Origin: Ipomoea triloba | Lineage: Eukaryota > Streptophyta > Magnoliopsida > Solanales > Convolvulaceae | NCBI RefSeq assembly: GCF_003576645.1 | Contig: NC_044919.1 | Span: forward strand, 14,309,750 to 14,373,749 | Reading direction: 5' to 3' | DNA length: 64,000 bases | Shown here: positions 45,766-57,140 of the stretch, piece by piece | Numbering within the stretch: position 1 is the first letter of the stretch | How the letters are laid out: each line of letters opens with the position of its first letter | The notes under the pieces: generated by a model | What the model was told of the DNA's origin: nothing | Database searches by the model: none | What the model saw: the letters and a program-made list of their open reading frames with translations, nothing else | Program-made: the position numbers and the translations under genes

Positions 45766-46367
45766 CTTTTGAATATTTATTTAAATATAAATATTGGGCA
45801 TTAACCCATTCGCGCAATGCGCGTATAAAACTAGTCAATTGATAAATTTGAATGTAAATAATCTTTGCATGGAGAAAATAAAGATAGTATAACTAATGAA
45901 ATTATTTCTCTTATTTAATTTAATTTTTTGATAATGAATAATTTTTTCAAATAAAGGTGTTGTAGACACATAATTCTAAATTAAAGAAATACATATGTAT
46001 CATTTTTTGTTGTAGCTACTAATTTATTTAATTTAATAAGAGTAAAATAGAGTGAAAAACTTAATTATGTCAAATTTGATTGAGATGAGGTTATAACCTA
46101 AGACCTTTCTTATAGAAATTAATGGGTAAGTTAAAAGTTAACGGAATATTAACGGAGAAGAGAATACTTAACGGAAAACTTAACGGATAATCATAAAAGT
46201 AAGGTTAAATTAGGTAATCTCTATTAATAATATTAATCTGAATTATCTTAACCATCTATTTGATTAAATAATTCATCTGAACCATCCATTTGATTAAATA
46301 ATTTGACCGCCATTTTTTTTTACCCATTTTAGGCCTAACTCTCTTTGGCTCTTATTAGTATAGTAGA

Positions 46368-46496
46368 TATTGTAACGATAGATAAGTACTTTTAAGTAAT
46401 ACCTTATGTACTAAAAAAATTATAATTTATTATTATAATGTTATTGTAATAATATTATTAGAATATTATTGTTATTATTAGTATACAAACTATTTC

Positions 46497-46531
<35 letters not shown>

Positions 46532-47491
46532 GTAGTACACAAAGAGCATTTAAGTTATTACATCACTTATTCTCTTTCAATTCCATGTAATCTATTATTA
46601 CATACCAAACACTATAATTTGAATTCATATTTTATTCCCACCTTATTCTTTTTTTTTTACCGAATTACAATTCTTTTCTCATTAATTTTTTCGTTCCACT
46701 CATACCCAATGTCATTTTCTAAACATGATTGATTGATTAATTACTGTGACGAGGCATAGCTATTATGATAATTTCTTTTCAAAAAAAAAAGAAGCTATTA
46801 TGATAATTTGAATGATCCAAAAGTGGCCCAATGATCTTTTGCCAAATAATCCGTAAACATCAAGTCTATGTCTATAGCCTTCCAACTCACATGCATCTTA
46901 AATACTCCAACTAATTTAATTTTAAGGCTATCATACTTAATAAAAAAAATTATAACTATATATATATATACACACACAAATAGATTTAGAATCATATGAG
47001 ATCACCTGTTTAGGTGAGATTGTGAGATCAAATCTTGTGCATCAATGTAATAATTTAATGGTATAGATTGATTAAGATTCTAAGTTGAAGTGTGTGCAAA
47101 CGGTTATTAAATGTGTGCGAATGGAGTGTGTGTGTCAATCAATCTAGACTATTAAAATTTACTAGATTGATGATATGATGCACAAAATTTGATCTCACAA
47201 TCTCATCACCTAAATAGGTGATCTCATATGAACCCTCCCACACACACAAACACACACACACAACAAAATATATAGGAGAAAATAAGTCTCATAAATTTTG
47301 ACCAACGAAATTGACACTTATAAAGTTAGGAAAAATAATGGTTTAACTTTCCTTAGGCTCCTTCTAATAAGACATGCAAACCCAAATTTAGATTGGCATA
47401 GTTCTTAATTATTAGTTATCCGACTCGTGATCATACTTACTTATGAATGTGCTTAATAGTATAGTTCCAAACTATTAATCCCTTTATAAAA
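46368..47491. other. Helitron-flanking region with microsatellites and a foldback element
   Basis: Contains (TTA)n at about 46500-46530, (CA)n tracts near 46970 and 47245, and a foldback repeat at 46992-47231. No gene was recognised. Confidence 0.5.
46992..47231. mobile_element. Foldback MITE with ~50-bp inverted ends
   Basis: The left end TCATATGAGATCACCTGTTT continues through TGTGAGATCAAATC to TTGTGCATC. The right end is its near-perfect complement. It is 240 bp, non-coding, and no target duplication was settled. It is repeated at 48775-49014 by the contig-overlap artefact. Confidence 0.7.
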
Positions 47492-47492
47492 N

Positions 47493-48279
47493 TTCGACAT
47501 TCAATTACCCATGTATAAACTTCTCCTATATAATCTTGCATTGATATACTTTTGAATATTTATTTAAATATAAATATTGGGCATTAACCCATTCGCGCAA
47601 TGCGCGTATAAAACTAGTCAATTGATAAATTTGAATGTAAATAATCTTTGCATGGAGAAAATAAAGATAGTATAACTAATGAAATTATTTCTCTTATTTA
47701 ATTTAATTTTTTGATAATGAATAATTTTTTCAAATAAAGGTGTTGTAGACACATAATTCTAAATTAAAGAAATACATATGTATCATTTTTTGTTGTAGCT
47801 ACTAATTTATTTAATTTAATAAGAGTAAAATAGAGTGAAAAACTTAATTATGTCAAATTTGATTGAGATGAGGTTATAACCTAAGACCTTTCTTATAGAA
47901 ATTAATGGGTAAGTTAAAAGTTAACGGAATATTAACGGAGAAGAGAATACTTAACGGAAAACTTAACGGATAATCATAAAAGTAAGGTTAAATTAGGTAA
48001 TCTCTATTAATAATATTAATCTGAATTATCTTAACCATCTATTTGATTAAATAATTCATCTGAACCATCCATTTGATTAAATAATTTGACCGCCATTTTT
48101 TTTTACCCATTTTAGGCCTAACTCTCTTTGGCTCTTATTAGTATAGTAGATATTGTAACGATAGATAAGTACTTTTAAGTAATACCTTATGTACTAAAAA
48201 AATTATAATTTATTATTATAATGTTATTGTAATAATATTATTAGAATATTATTGTTATTATTAGTATACAAACTATTTC

Positions 48280-48314
<35 letters not shown>

Positions 48315-49274
48315 GTAGTACACAAAGAGCATTTAAGTTATTACATCACTTATTCTCTTTCAATTCCATGTAATCTATTATTACATACCAAACACTATAA
48401 TTTGAATTCATATTTTATTCCCACCTTATTCTTTTTTTTTTACCGAATTACAATTCTTTTCTCATTAATTTTTTCGTTCCACTCATACCCAATGTCATTT
48501 TCTAAACATGATTGATTGATTAATTACTGTGACGAGGCATAGCTATTATGATAATTTCTTTTCAAAAAAAAAAGAAGCTATTATGATAATTTGAATGATC
48601 CAAAAGTGGCCCAATGATCTTTTGCCAAATAATCCGTAAACATCAAGTCTATGTCTATAGCCTTCCAACTCACATGCATCTTAAATACTCCAACTAATTT
48701 AATTTTAAGGCTATCATACTTAATAAAAAAAATTATAACTATATATATATATACACACACAAATAGATTTAGAATCATATGAGATCACCTGTTTAGGTGA
48801 GATTGTGAGATCAAATCTTGTGCATCAATGTAATAATTTAATGGTATAGATTGATTAAGATTCTAAGTTGAAGTGTGTGCAAACGGTTATTAAATGTGTG
48901 CGAATGGAGTGTGTGTGTCAATCAATCTAGACTATTAAAATTTACTAGATTGATGATATGATGCACAAAATTTGATCTCACAATCTCATCACCTAAATAG
49001 GTGATCTCATATGAACCCTCCCACACACACAAACACACACACACAACAAAATATATAGGAGAAAATAAGTCTCATAAATTTTGACCAACGAAATTGACAC
49101 TTATAAAGTTAGGAAAAATAATGGTTTAACTTTCCTTAGGCTCCTTCTAATAAGACATGCAAACCCAAATTTAGATTGGCATAGTTCTTAATTATTAGTT
49201 ATCCGACTCGTGATCATACTTACTTATGAATGTGCTTAATAGTATAGTTCCAAACTATTAATCCCTTTATAAAA
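47493..49274. repeat. Second copy of about 45700-47491 (probable unmerged contig overlap)
   Basis: Starts exactly after the N at 47492, offset 1783, and includes the inner Helitron 3' end (CTAG ending 47617), the truncated outer Helitron 5' part (to 48150) and the foldback MITE. After 49274 it runs into new sequence. Confidence 0.87.
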
Positions 49275-49717
49275 GATCACAAATAGCTTTGATAATAAGA
49301 TTTGGCTAATTATGATCTATTTGAATTTCACCACCTCTAATTTTATTTAAGATAATCAAAGAATCATTTTCCAATCAACCCATCTATACCACACAATCCA
49401 CACTCTCAACACAATCAAAGGCCATCACAGCAGGGGTGGAGGCTTGTTGGGGTGTAGGGGTGCCCTACCCCCTAATCCCAATTTTTTTTAGTATACATAT
49501 GTATGTAGGCAATGTGCAAAAATTATGCCTATTATTAAAATATTGATAAATAAAAATAATTAAAAATTTTAATTCAAATTATATTTTGTAAATTTTTAAA
49601 ATGATAAATTTTAATTATCATATTTGGAAAGTATAGTGAACAAAAAAAAAAAGAGAGAGAATTTATATTTTTGTTTAATAATAATGCAAATAATTTTTAT
49701 AACATTTATATTTACAA
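49275..49717. other. Intergenic, nothing recognised
   Basis: AT-rich, no gene or repeat boundary seen. Confidence 0.45.
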
Positions 49718-50050
49718 CTAGTTTTTCTTATGCGCGATGCGCAAAAAATAGATGTCCAATATTAGTATTTTATATTAAAATTTTAAATTTATTTAAATTT
49801 TAATATAATAATAATAATGTAAAATATTTTTATAAATTGGATATTTATATTTTAAAAAATAACTAACATATAACTCTAATATTTAATGTGTATATATTAT
49901 TATTATTATTGAAGAAGATAAGAAAATATATGGTGGATGCATGTGCTTGGTAACAATAGTGGAAAAGATAACGGAAGTTATAACAGTAGGGGTATATTTG
50001 TTCAAAATATTGTGTAGTACAACTTTTATAGCATAATGTACAAAAAAAAC
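49718..50050 (-). mobile_element. 3' end of another, diverged Helitron (minus strand)
   Basis: The minus strand ends GCGCATCGCGC (hairpin), ATAAGAAAAA, CTAG followed by host T. The phrase GATGTCCAATATTAG inside echoes the main family. Only the terminus is secure; the 5' end was not found, so the right boundary is nominal. Confidence 0.6.
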
Positions 50051-50366
50051 TTAACGGAAAAAATGGACATAAATGAAGGGTATAACCTTCATTCACATTT
50101 ATTATGTTTTTAGAAAAATAAAAAAAAAAGTTAACACCCACATATATTGGTATATATTTATACAAATATTATATTTATTATATACACAAACATATAATTT
50201 GACATTCATAGATATTTATTTAAAATATAATTTACAATTAAATTATTTGTTACATGATGATTTTAATAAAATGGTAATTAAAGAATATGAAAAAGATATA
50301 TTAGATGTAACTATATGGTAATGGTGATAGACTCATCAAAGTTATAATTCATTAAAGAAAAAATTA

Positions 50367-50922
50367 TTCAAATTAGCCACCAAACTATACATAATGCAAT
50401 TAAGTCATTCACCTCAAGAAAATTACAATTGGATCCCTAAATTGTCCGAAATTATAAAATTTGATAAAAATTAACACCTTCATCCGGTTATCATTGATGT
50501 GGTAATCATCCTATTATTAAATAAATATTTTTTTTAAATTTTATTTTAATAATTTTAAATAAAATAAAATTAAAGAAAAACTTACCCTCTCCTTATCTTC
50601 GACTGTATACAAAGAGCTTTCTTTAATTTGTCTCCAAGCTGGAGATGAAGAAAAACTTCTTCTTCTTCGGCTTGGAGACGAAGAAGCTTCATCTGAAGCC
50701 GAAGACAAAGATGGGGAGGGGTGGGTTTATTCATTTTTATAATTTAATTTTTATTTAAAAATTAAATTTTTTATATGATGATTGCCATGTCAGCGATAAC
50801 TAGATGAACATGTAAATTTTGATCGAGTTGCATAATTTTAACTGGTTTAGGGACTCAATTAAATATTTTTAAATTAAATGGCTCAATTATATTTTCGCGT
50901 GTAGTTTGATAGCTCATTTGAA
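50367..50922. mobile_element. Foldback repeat with similar ends
   Basis: The left end TTCAAATTAGCCACCAAACT and the complement of the right end (TTCAAATGAGCTATCAAACT) match, and further blocks (ATTGGATCCCTAAA, GATGTGGTAATCATC) are mirrored inside. A CTTCTTCTT-rich segment near 50660 is itself foldback. Non-coding; superfamily not assigned. Confidence 0.55.
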
Positions 50923-52484
50923 CCTTTAATTTTCATCATTAAATAGTAACGAAATGCTTACATGGACAATATAAGGTTAAAAGAAATGCCACATCACTTG
51001 GAAACATGCACCATGTCATCAAGAAGACCGGGAAACCTGCTAAAAGTTCTAGGTGAATTTTTTATTTTGGTTTGCGGTTCGATATATACGATATGAAAGT
51101 TCAGGGTGCGGCATTAATAATTGGATATAGTTCATGGTGTTAGATGACAGTTTAGCCATAAAAATATAATAATGATAATCTTCTTCAATAAAAATAAAGT
51201 GTATGTATACTTTTAATACACGTACGTTTAACATATCATGTGAGCCCGTCTCACGCAGCTGACAAACAAATACACATCTCACACCCAATTATTAGTTGAT
51301 ATTTTTAGAGTAAAATTACTTGGAATTGGCACGTGTACTTGTAAGTGAGAGTGTGGGACCGTGATGCCATGGTTTTCAACCCCATCCACCGTGGGCGGCC
51401 ATAGCCCACGGAGTCAACAGTCTCCGCACGCAAAAACATCGAAATTACTCTCGTGACCTAATAAAATAACTTATAAAAACCGGAGATGAACTCGCACCTT
51501 CCAAACACTTCCCTATACGTGTATTTGGTCAAAACCTTTGACACTTGGTCGTCTCAGCCGTCGTCTGCTACCCAAGTATTGTATCCATCTGAACACTTCA
51601 ATTCTTAGATCAATTTTGTCACATGCCTCTAAACATTCATCAACACGTTTTATCTCTTTTCTCATATACTCAAAAAATTAATAGTTGTTGAGCCCCCTTC
51701 ACTTCTCTATTATAACTTTTAAAATATCATGTCAAAATTCATCTAATAACGTACTTAAATTTTTAATAAAATAACACAATGTGATGCTATATTCGATCTC
51801 TTTTTAATTTTTATCTCTTGATGTGCGCTGGTACTAGTAGATTGACATTTTTGAATTTAATTATTAAAGGTTCCTTTGAAAATCTGAAAAATATTTTTAG
51901 AAAATGATTTCAAGATAATTAAACGACTCATTTTCTAAAACTTATTTCAAATTTCTGGTATTTAGTTATTTTCAGTTTGGCTGAAAGTTAAAAAATTTTA
52001 TTATTATTTTTTGTTTCGTTTATTTTCCTGAACATATAATAATAATAATAATAAATAAGTGGTGATAGTAATAATCTAAGAAAGATGCATGATGGAGAAG
52101 AGAGAGACGGAAAAATAAAGAGTCTAAAAAATATCTTTAGAATGAAAATTTAGAAAGACATTTTCTCCAAATTGAAACTTTTTCGTTGATAAGAATAAAT
52201 ATTTTCCTTTGAATTTATTTTATTTGAATACTCAAACACAGGAAAATCTGAAAATGACCTTCGAGAGTGTTTATCTGGGTTTCTGAACGAAACCTAAGTG
52301 AATCTTGTAATTCATGATGTAATTGACCAATTTATGAACAAATAAATAAATTTAAAGAGTTAATTACATTGCCACGTTAATAAAGAGAAAATACAAGTAT
52401 GTCGAGTTAGCTAATCATTCTTATTTTTCCTTCCTAACATTACACTATCTTATTAGATTGTTTAGTACTAGTATTTGATTATAA
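50923..52484. other. Intergenic, no gene recognised
   Basis: No coding sequence with support on either strand. A slightly GC-richer stretch at 51350-51560 has no recognised product. Confidence 0.45.
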
Positions 52485-52489
52485 GTATA

Positions 52490-52651
52490 TGTGAGAATCT
52501 GAAGCTTGATTTTTATTCAACGTTTACAGAGGTATTTAAATAGCAAACAGGGCCACACAAGGCCACAAAATGAGGAGAAGTTACATCTGCTCCTCAAGAT
52601 TAGGCAAACAAATAAACAATAAATATAAAGAATAAAGACTAATTCTTAATA
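52490..52651 (-). repeat. 3' LTR of the defective Copia element
   Basis: 162 bp. It begins TGTGAG on the plus strand but ends TTAATA where a canonical CA would be expected. It carries an extra 10 bp (ACAAGGCCAC) absent from the other LTR. Confidence 0.85.
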
Positions 52652-53208
52652 CGCCCCCGCAAGATTGAGGCGCCGTCAGTGAGCCCAAGCTTGGATCGAA
52701 ACACATCAAATAACCGATAACCAAGCGGTTTAGTTAAGAGATCAGCAACCTGCTCAGCTGAACGAACATAACTAACACGTAAAGCGCCAGAAGTAATCTG
52801 CTCACGGACAAAGAAGTAGTCCAGAGCTAAGTGCTTTATACGCGAGTGAAAAACTGGATTTTTGCAAACATACGAAGCACTCAAGTTGTCGGTGACCAGC
52901 ATCGGAGTAGAACGAAGACGAATCCCAAGTTCACATAACAGATTTTGAATCCACATAACCTCAGCAGCGGAATTAGCAAGCGCGCGGAACTCTGCTTCAG
53001 TGGAGGATCGAGAAACTGACCGCTGTTTCACAGACTTCTAGGAGATAATATTAGTCCCAAAAAACACACAGTAGGCCGTTGTAGACCGCCCCCCATCACG
53101 AGCACTGCCCCAGTCTGAATCAGAGTAAGCCACAAGAGAGAGTGGACTGTTTCGCTGGAAATGCAGACCAAAGAGTAGTGTACCTTTCAAATAACGCAGT
53201 ACCCGCTT
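52639..53208 (-). pseudogene. pol: Copia pol, end of RT and RNase H
   Basis: A frameshift near 53208-53225 and a nonsense TAG at 53038-53040 (a Trp codon in the ISWKS motif) break this part. The final 130 codons from MKQRSVSRSSTEAEF to the end carry the RNase H core and the C-terminal LADLLTKPL-type motif. Confidence 0.85.
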
Positions 53209-53410
53209 CACAGCTTGCAGTGCCCTTCAGTGAGTGACGCCATATACTGTGCCAGGCGATTAACGGCGAATGAGATATCTGGTCTGGTAATAGCCAAATA
53301 CTGCAAGCGACCAATGGCACGACGATACGCTGTGGAGTCATAAGGCGTGACATCGGATGCCAAATCTACGGATGTACACATCGGAGTAGAGACCGGTTTC
53401 GCCCCCGTCA

Positions 53411-53507
53411 TTGCAAACTGATCCAAAATGTCAGCCACATACTGACTTTGGGAAAGGANTTGCAAACTGATCCAAAATGTCAGCCACATACTGACTTTGG
53501 GAAAGGA
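53411..53507. repeat. 48-bp direct repeat around a single N
   Basis: 53411-53458 equals 53460-53507 with only N between. It falls inside an otherwise continuous RT reading frame, so a 48-base contig overlap left unmerged explains it. Confidence 0.93.
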
Positions 53508-55053
53508 ATACACCATTGGCCGTAGGGACCACCTCCACACCTAAGAAGTGATGCAATGGCCCTAAATCTTTTAAAGAAAAGCGCTCTGCGAGACTGCGGA
53601 TGAAGCCCGAGGTGAAGTCGTCATTATTGCCTGTTATGATTATATCGTCGACATACACTAGAAAATACAGGGAAATGGCACCATTACAATAAATAAACAA
53701 AGAGGTGTCTGCAACCGATTTTCTAAAACCAAAGGAAACTAGAAAGCACGACAACTCGAGGTACCAAGCACGGGGGGCTTGTTTTAACCCATAAATCGCC
53801 TTCCTCAACCGACATACATGATCCGGCTTCCCTGAATCAACAAAGCCTGCCGGTTGGGCCATGTAAACTTCTTCGTGTAGGGTGCCATTTAGAAACGCAT
53901 TATTCACGTCTAATTGACGTAGCGACCAACCCTGTGACAAGGCAATGCTTAAAATAATTCGTACCGTGACCGGTTTGACCACCGGACTAAAGGTCTCAAA
54001 ATAATCTCGCCCAGGTTCCTGTAAAAAACCTTTGGCTACTAGACGAGCCTTGAAACGGTCTACAGATCCATCAGCCTTGCGTTTCACCCTGAACACCCAC
54101 TTGCAGCCAACCACATTGTGATTCGCCCGGGGCACTAACTCCCATGTGGAGTTCTTGACCAATGCACTGAATTCGTCTGACATAGCCGCTCGCCACAAAT
54201 CATCATTTAGTGCTTGATTTACAGTGCGTGGTTCGGCAGTCTGAGCGAGAGGATGTGACGTTGTGAAGTTGACAAATTTCTCACCAAAGTATTTTGGATT
54301 AAGTCGTCGAGATCGCTGAGAACGTCGTAAAGGCAGCGCAGCAACAATAGCCTGTCCTGGCACCATTAATGGCACATCAACCTGCGAAGAAGCAGCTTTC
54401 GTGGAACCCCCATGCGAGGAGTCCGTTGACCCCACCGAGGTCGCCACTGCATCCGTCTCTGCCATACCCGCATCCTGACCACCATAGGACTGTTCTAGAA
54501 AAGCATCAGGCGGCGATACATCTGGACCAGCCGACCCAACCTGCAAGCCCGCATTTTCGGACTCTGTAGTCGTCGAAGAACCCTGAGCAGTCGGATGCGT
54601 TGTCGGTCGGAGCTCCACACCGCTCCTGACGCGACTGGCCTCCACCGGTGTGCGCGAGGGAGCTTCTAGAACCACCGCAGGCGACGGTGGCTGGACACCC
54701 ATCGAGGCAGAGACCGGAGTTGTGTCCCTTGCGATTCCCAAAGACGCCGGAAGAGTAGTAGCATCAGACAACCCTGTAATACCTGTAGTATAGGGAGTAG
54801 AGGAAGACAGAGGCACTCCTAATTGCACGGCTTGAGATGATACTTGATTGGCAGGCACGACTTGTTTAGCCAAGGTGGTGAATGGGAATACAGTAGGTAC
54901 AAACCGGACATGACGAGAGACATATAGACGCCCACTAGACACTTCTAAACATTTATAAGCTGACTGACTCAACGAGTATCCCAAAAAAACACACGGCAAA
55001 GATTTCGGACTTAATTTAGATGGGAAATACGGCTTCAACCAAGGGTAACACAA
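53431..55053 (-). pseudogene. pol: Copia pol, reverse transcriptase portion
   Basis: Follows a nonsense TGA at 55054-55056 that replaces a Cys codon in the conserved FGCLCYP-type region. It contains the end of the integrase, a long variable linker, the RT start [33 protein letters not shown] and the catalytic box [11 protein letters not shown]. It ends artificially at the N at 53459, where 48 bases are repeated; when the repeat is ignored the frame continues to about 53208. Confidence 0.88.
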
Positions 55054-55105
55054 TCAGCCAAATGGTCTAATTTTTTTGTAATTTGGGTGTTTGTTAAAGA
55101 GTTTC

Positions 55106-55984
55106 TCATAAGGTGAGATATGGCCGAGGAGGGCTGTGGGCATACGGTTTGTTAGGTAGACTGCGGTTTGAAAGGCATAGGACCAATACGAGACGGGACT
55201 TACCATCACCCAACATGACTTCATCAGGTCCTGTGTAGTCAGACAACGTGTGAAGAGATAGGGAATCGTTCATAGTGTGGTGGGAAGCCCCTGAGTCCAT
55301 GAGCCATGACTGAGTCGGCATATTGGCAGTTGAGGTAGCGTGAACTGAAGGGGGTGGACGCGTAGTGCCTTGCGGCTCGAACACGGGTACACCATTTTCC
55401 TTCAGGAATTTAGCTAACTTGCGGCAGTACTTGGTGTCATGGCCAGGGTAATCACAGTAATTACAATACCTGGTTGGCCGATTACTGGAGCTCCGTGATG
55501 GACGCCCATTAGAAAAGCCCGAACCACCTCGCCCACGCCTTGTGTACCCTTGAGAGTGAGTGTCATTAGAACCAGTGGTCCGTCTCTGGGTAACATTGGC
55601 GGTCGGCATATCGACAGGTGAGGTAGCCTCATTATTCTTCAACAGACGTTCATAGTCAGTAAGAACGTCATGTAATTCTCCAAACGAGATGGCATCGGTT
55701 CGGACACGAAGAGCTGCCACTATAGAGTTGTATTCATCGCCAAGTTGGGTGAATATGTGGACAACTAGATCCTCTTCCGAAACCGGAGATTGGGCCAAAG
55801 CCAAATCATCGGCGATCAAACGCATATCCCTCATATATGCATCAATCGACCGATTTGCTCTCGGATTCCTGGCAAGCTTTGCTTTAAGCGAAACAATGCG
55901 ACCGCGTGAAGTAGCGGCACAAGTAACGGACAAACGAGTCCAGGCATCATATGCAGAGGCAGCGAAGGAAATAACAGGTTGCAA
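55106..55984 (-). pseudogene. gag: Copia gag C-terminal part and protease start
   Basis: Continues the UBN2-type gag (RNPRANRSIDAYMRDMRLIA), then a zinc knuckle CNYCDYPGHDTKYC and a protease motif SWLMDSGASHHT. After GDGK the sequence jumps by deletion to the last part of the integrase region, out of frame, and stops at 55106. Confidence 0.85.
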
Positions 55985-55990
55985 AACATC

Positions 55991-56254
55991 TTACAGACTA
56001 CCAAGGATGGCACTGAGGATTATGTGATCTTGCCTGAACCAGGTTGTGTAGGCCGGGTTTAACGCGGTCTGAGCCTCATCAGAGTACTTGGCCGGAGCTT
56101 TAGTAGTTCCTGTGATGTAGCCCAGAAGGTCCAGGCCTATAAGAGTGGGCTCAACTTGTTTCTTCCAGATAGGGAAGTTTGAGGATGTTAGTTTGATTGG
56201 TAAATGAGTAGGAGCATGAATATGAACCATAGTTGGGGAGCTGGTAGCTGCCAT
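55991..56254 (-). pseudogene. gag: Copia gag, N-terminal part, ending at a premature stop
   Basis: 87 residues from MAATSSPTMVHIHAPT, including the typical KLTSSNFPIWKKQVEPTLIG start of a Copia gag. A TAA at 55991-55993 interrupts it; the same frame resumes directly (DVLQPVISF) in the next segment, so this is a point nonsense mutation. Confidence 0.85.
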
Positions 56255-56480
56255 GACCGGAAAGTGGAAAACAAAAAGGGTGGGATGGGAGGGAAAAAAA
56301 AATTCTCGTTAGAGAGAGGGCTTATGATACCATGTGAGAATCTGAAGCTTGATTTTTATTCAACGTTTACAGAGGTATTTAAATAGCAAACAGGGCCACA
56401 AAATGAGGAGAAGTTACATCTGCTCCTCAAGACTAGGCAAACAAATAAACAATAAATATAAAGAATAAAGACTAATTCTT

Positions 56481-57140
56481 GCCTCCCTTTTCTCTCTAAA
56501 ATCAAGCGCCTCTCTCTGCTACTCAACTTCGGCTTTCACTGCCGGCCTCCGGCCGGAGCTCTAATGGAGCTTTGAGCCGGCGGTTTTGGTCACCTTTTAC
56601 GTTTGCTCTCGCTCTTCTTTCGCCTCGACCACCGTCGCAGCTCCGTCCGCCTCCGACCACCGCCACAGATCTTCTTCTTCCGTTTTCTTTCCCTTGAATA
56701 AAATAATAGTAGGTAGGTATTGGGGCTTGTGTTGGTAGTCTTGAACTCCCAACCCTACTTTGACTTTACGCACTTTTTATTTTCTCTATTATTGTGTTTT
56801 CCTCTCGTTACTTTCACGAGCATTTTTCCTCTCGTTACTTTCACGAGCTTTTCATTTTCATTAGCATAAATCGTTTAGTTTGGTTTCGGCAAGTGTTGAT
56901 CTTATCCTGGACGAGCAAAAAAGAATGATGACGAAGACCCAGATCTTTGATGAAGCTTTAAGTTCCCTGAAGGAACATAGCTTCATAGTTATGAAACAGT
57001 CTGCGATTCAAGTTTTCTATAGCATAGTTAGAAAAGTTGTTTCTATGTCTGACTGTAAGGAATGGTTTACCATTTCATTGATCGTTGATGTAAACGTTTT
57101 ATGTTATGAATTAATGGAATAGCTACGTTTACCTTCAAAA
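56481..57140 (+). mobile_element. LINE-like (L1-type end) non-LTR retroposon inside a Copia LTR
   Basis: A 14-bp target duplication AAAGACTAATTCTT flanks it (56467-56480 and 57141-57154). The right end TACGTTTACCTTCAAAA followed by A residues is typical of plant L1-type LINEs. The left part is GC- and pyrimidine-rich as in LINE 5' leaders (CTCCGGCCGGAGCTC near 56545), with two copies of CCTCTCGTTACTTTCACGAG at about 56790-56850. At 660 bp without endonuclease or RT it is a deleted, non-autonomous member. An open frame of about 80 codons at 56880-57122 is not recognised. Confidence 0.72.

Larger units (their letters stand above)
41333..45834 (+). mobile_element. Inner Helitron of the same family, inserted in opposite orientation
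   Basis: It begins TCTACTATACTAATAAGAGC after host A (41332) and ends CGCGCAATGCGCGTATAAAA-CTAG before host T (45835). Removing it joins GAATA to TCAATTG, which is exactly the uninterrupted sequence seen in the other arm (GAATATCAATTG). That proves an A^T insertion into another copy of itself. Because the two copies face each other, the arms form a kilobase-scale palindrome. The N at 43586 and the ~2-kb duplicated overlap lie inside, so true length is probably near 2.5 kb. Confidence 0.82.
40299..46367 (-). mobile_element. Outer non-autonomous Helitron (as assembled)
   Basis: Its 3' terminus is at 40299 (hairpin CGCGCAATGCGCG, then CTAG, host T). Its 5' terminus is at 46367 (TCTACTATACTAATAAGAGC on the minus strand, host A before it). 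These are canonical Helitron ends with insertion between A and T and no target duplication. No Rep/helicase gene was found inside, so it is non-autonomous. It is split in two by the inner Helitron at 41333-45834. The assembled length is inflated by the unresolved join at 43586. Confidence 0.82.

Noticed and set aside
37325..49274. True segmental amplification of a 1.8-2.0 kb unit in tandem
   Set aside because: Each unit begins exactly at an N and has a different offset and a later copy that extends further, which fits contig overlap better than biology.
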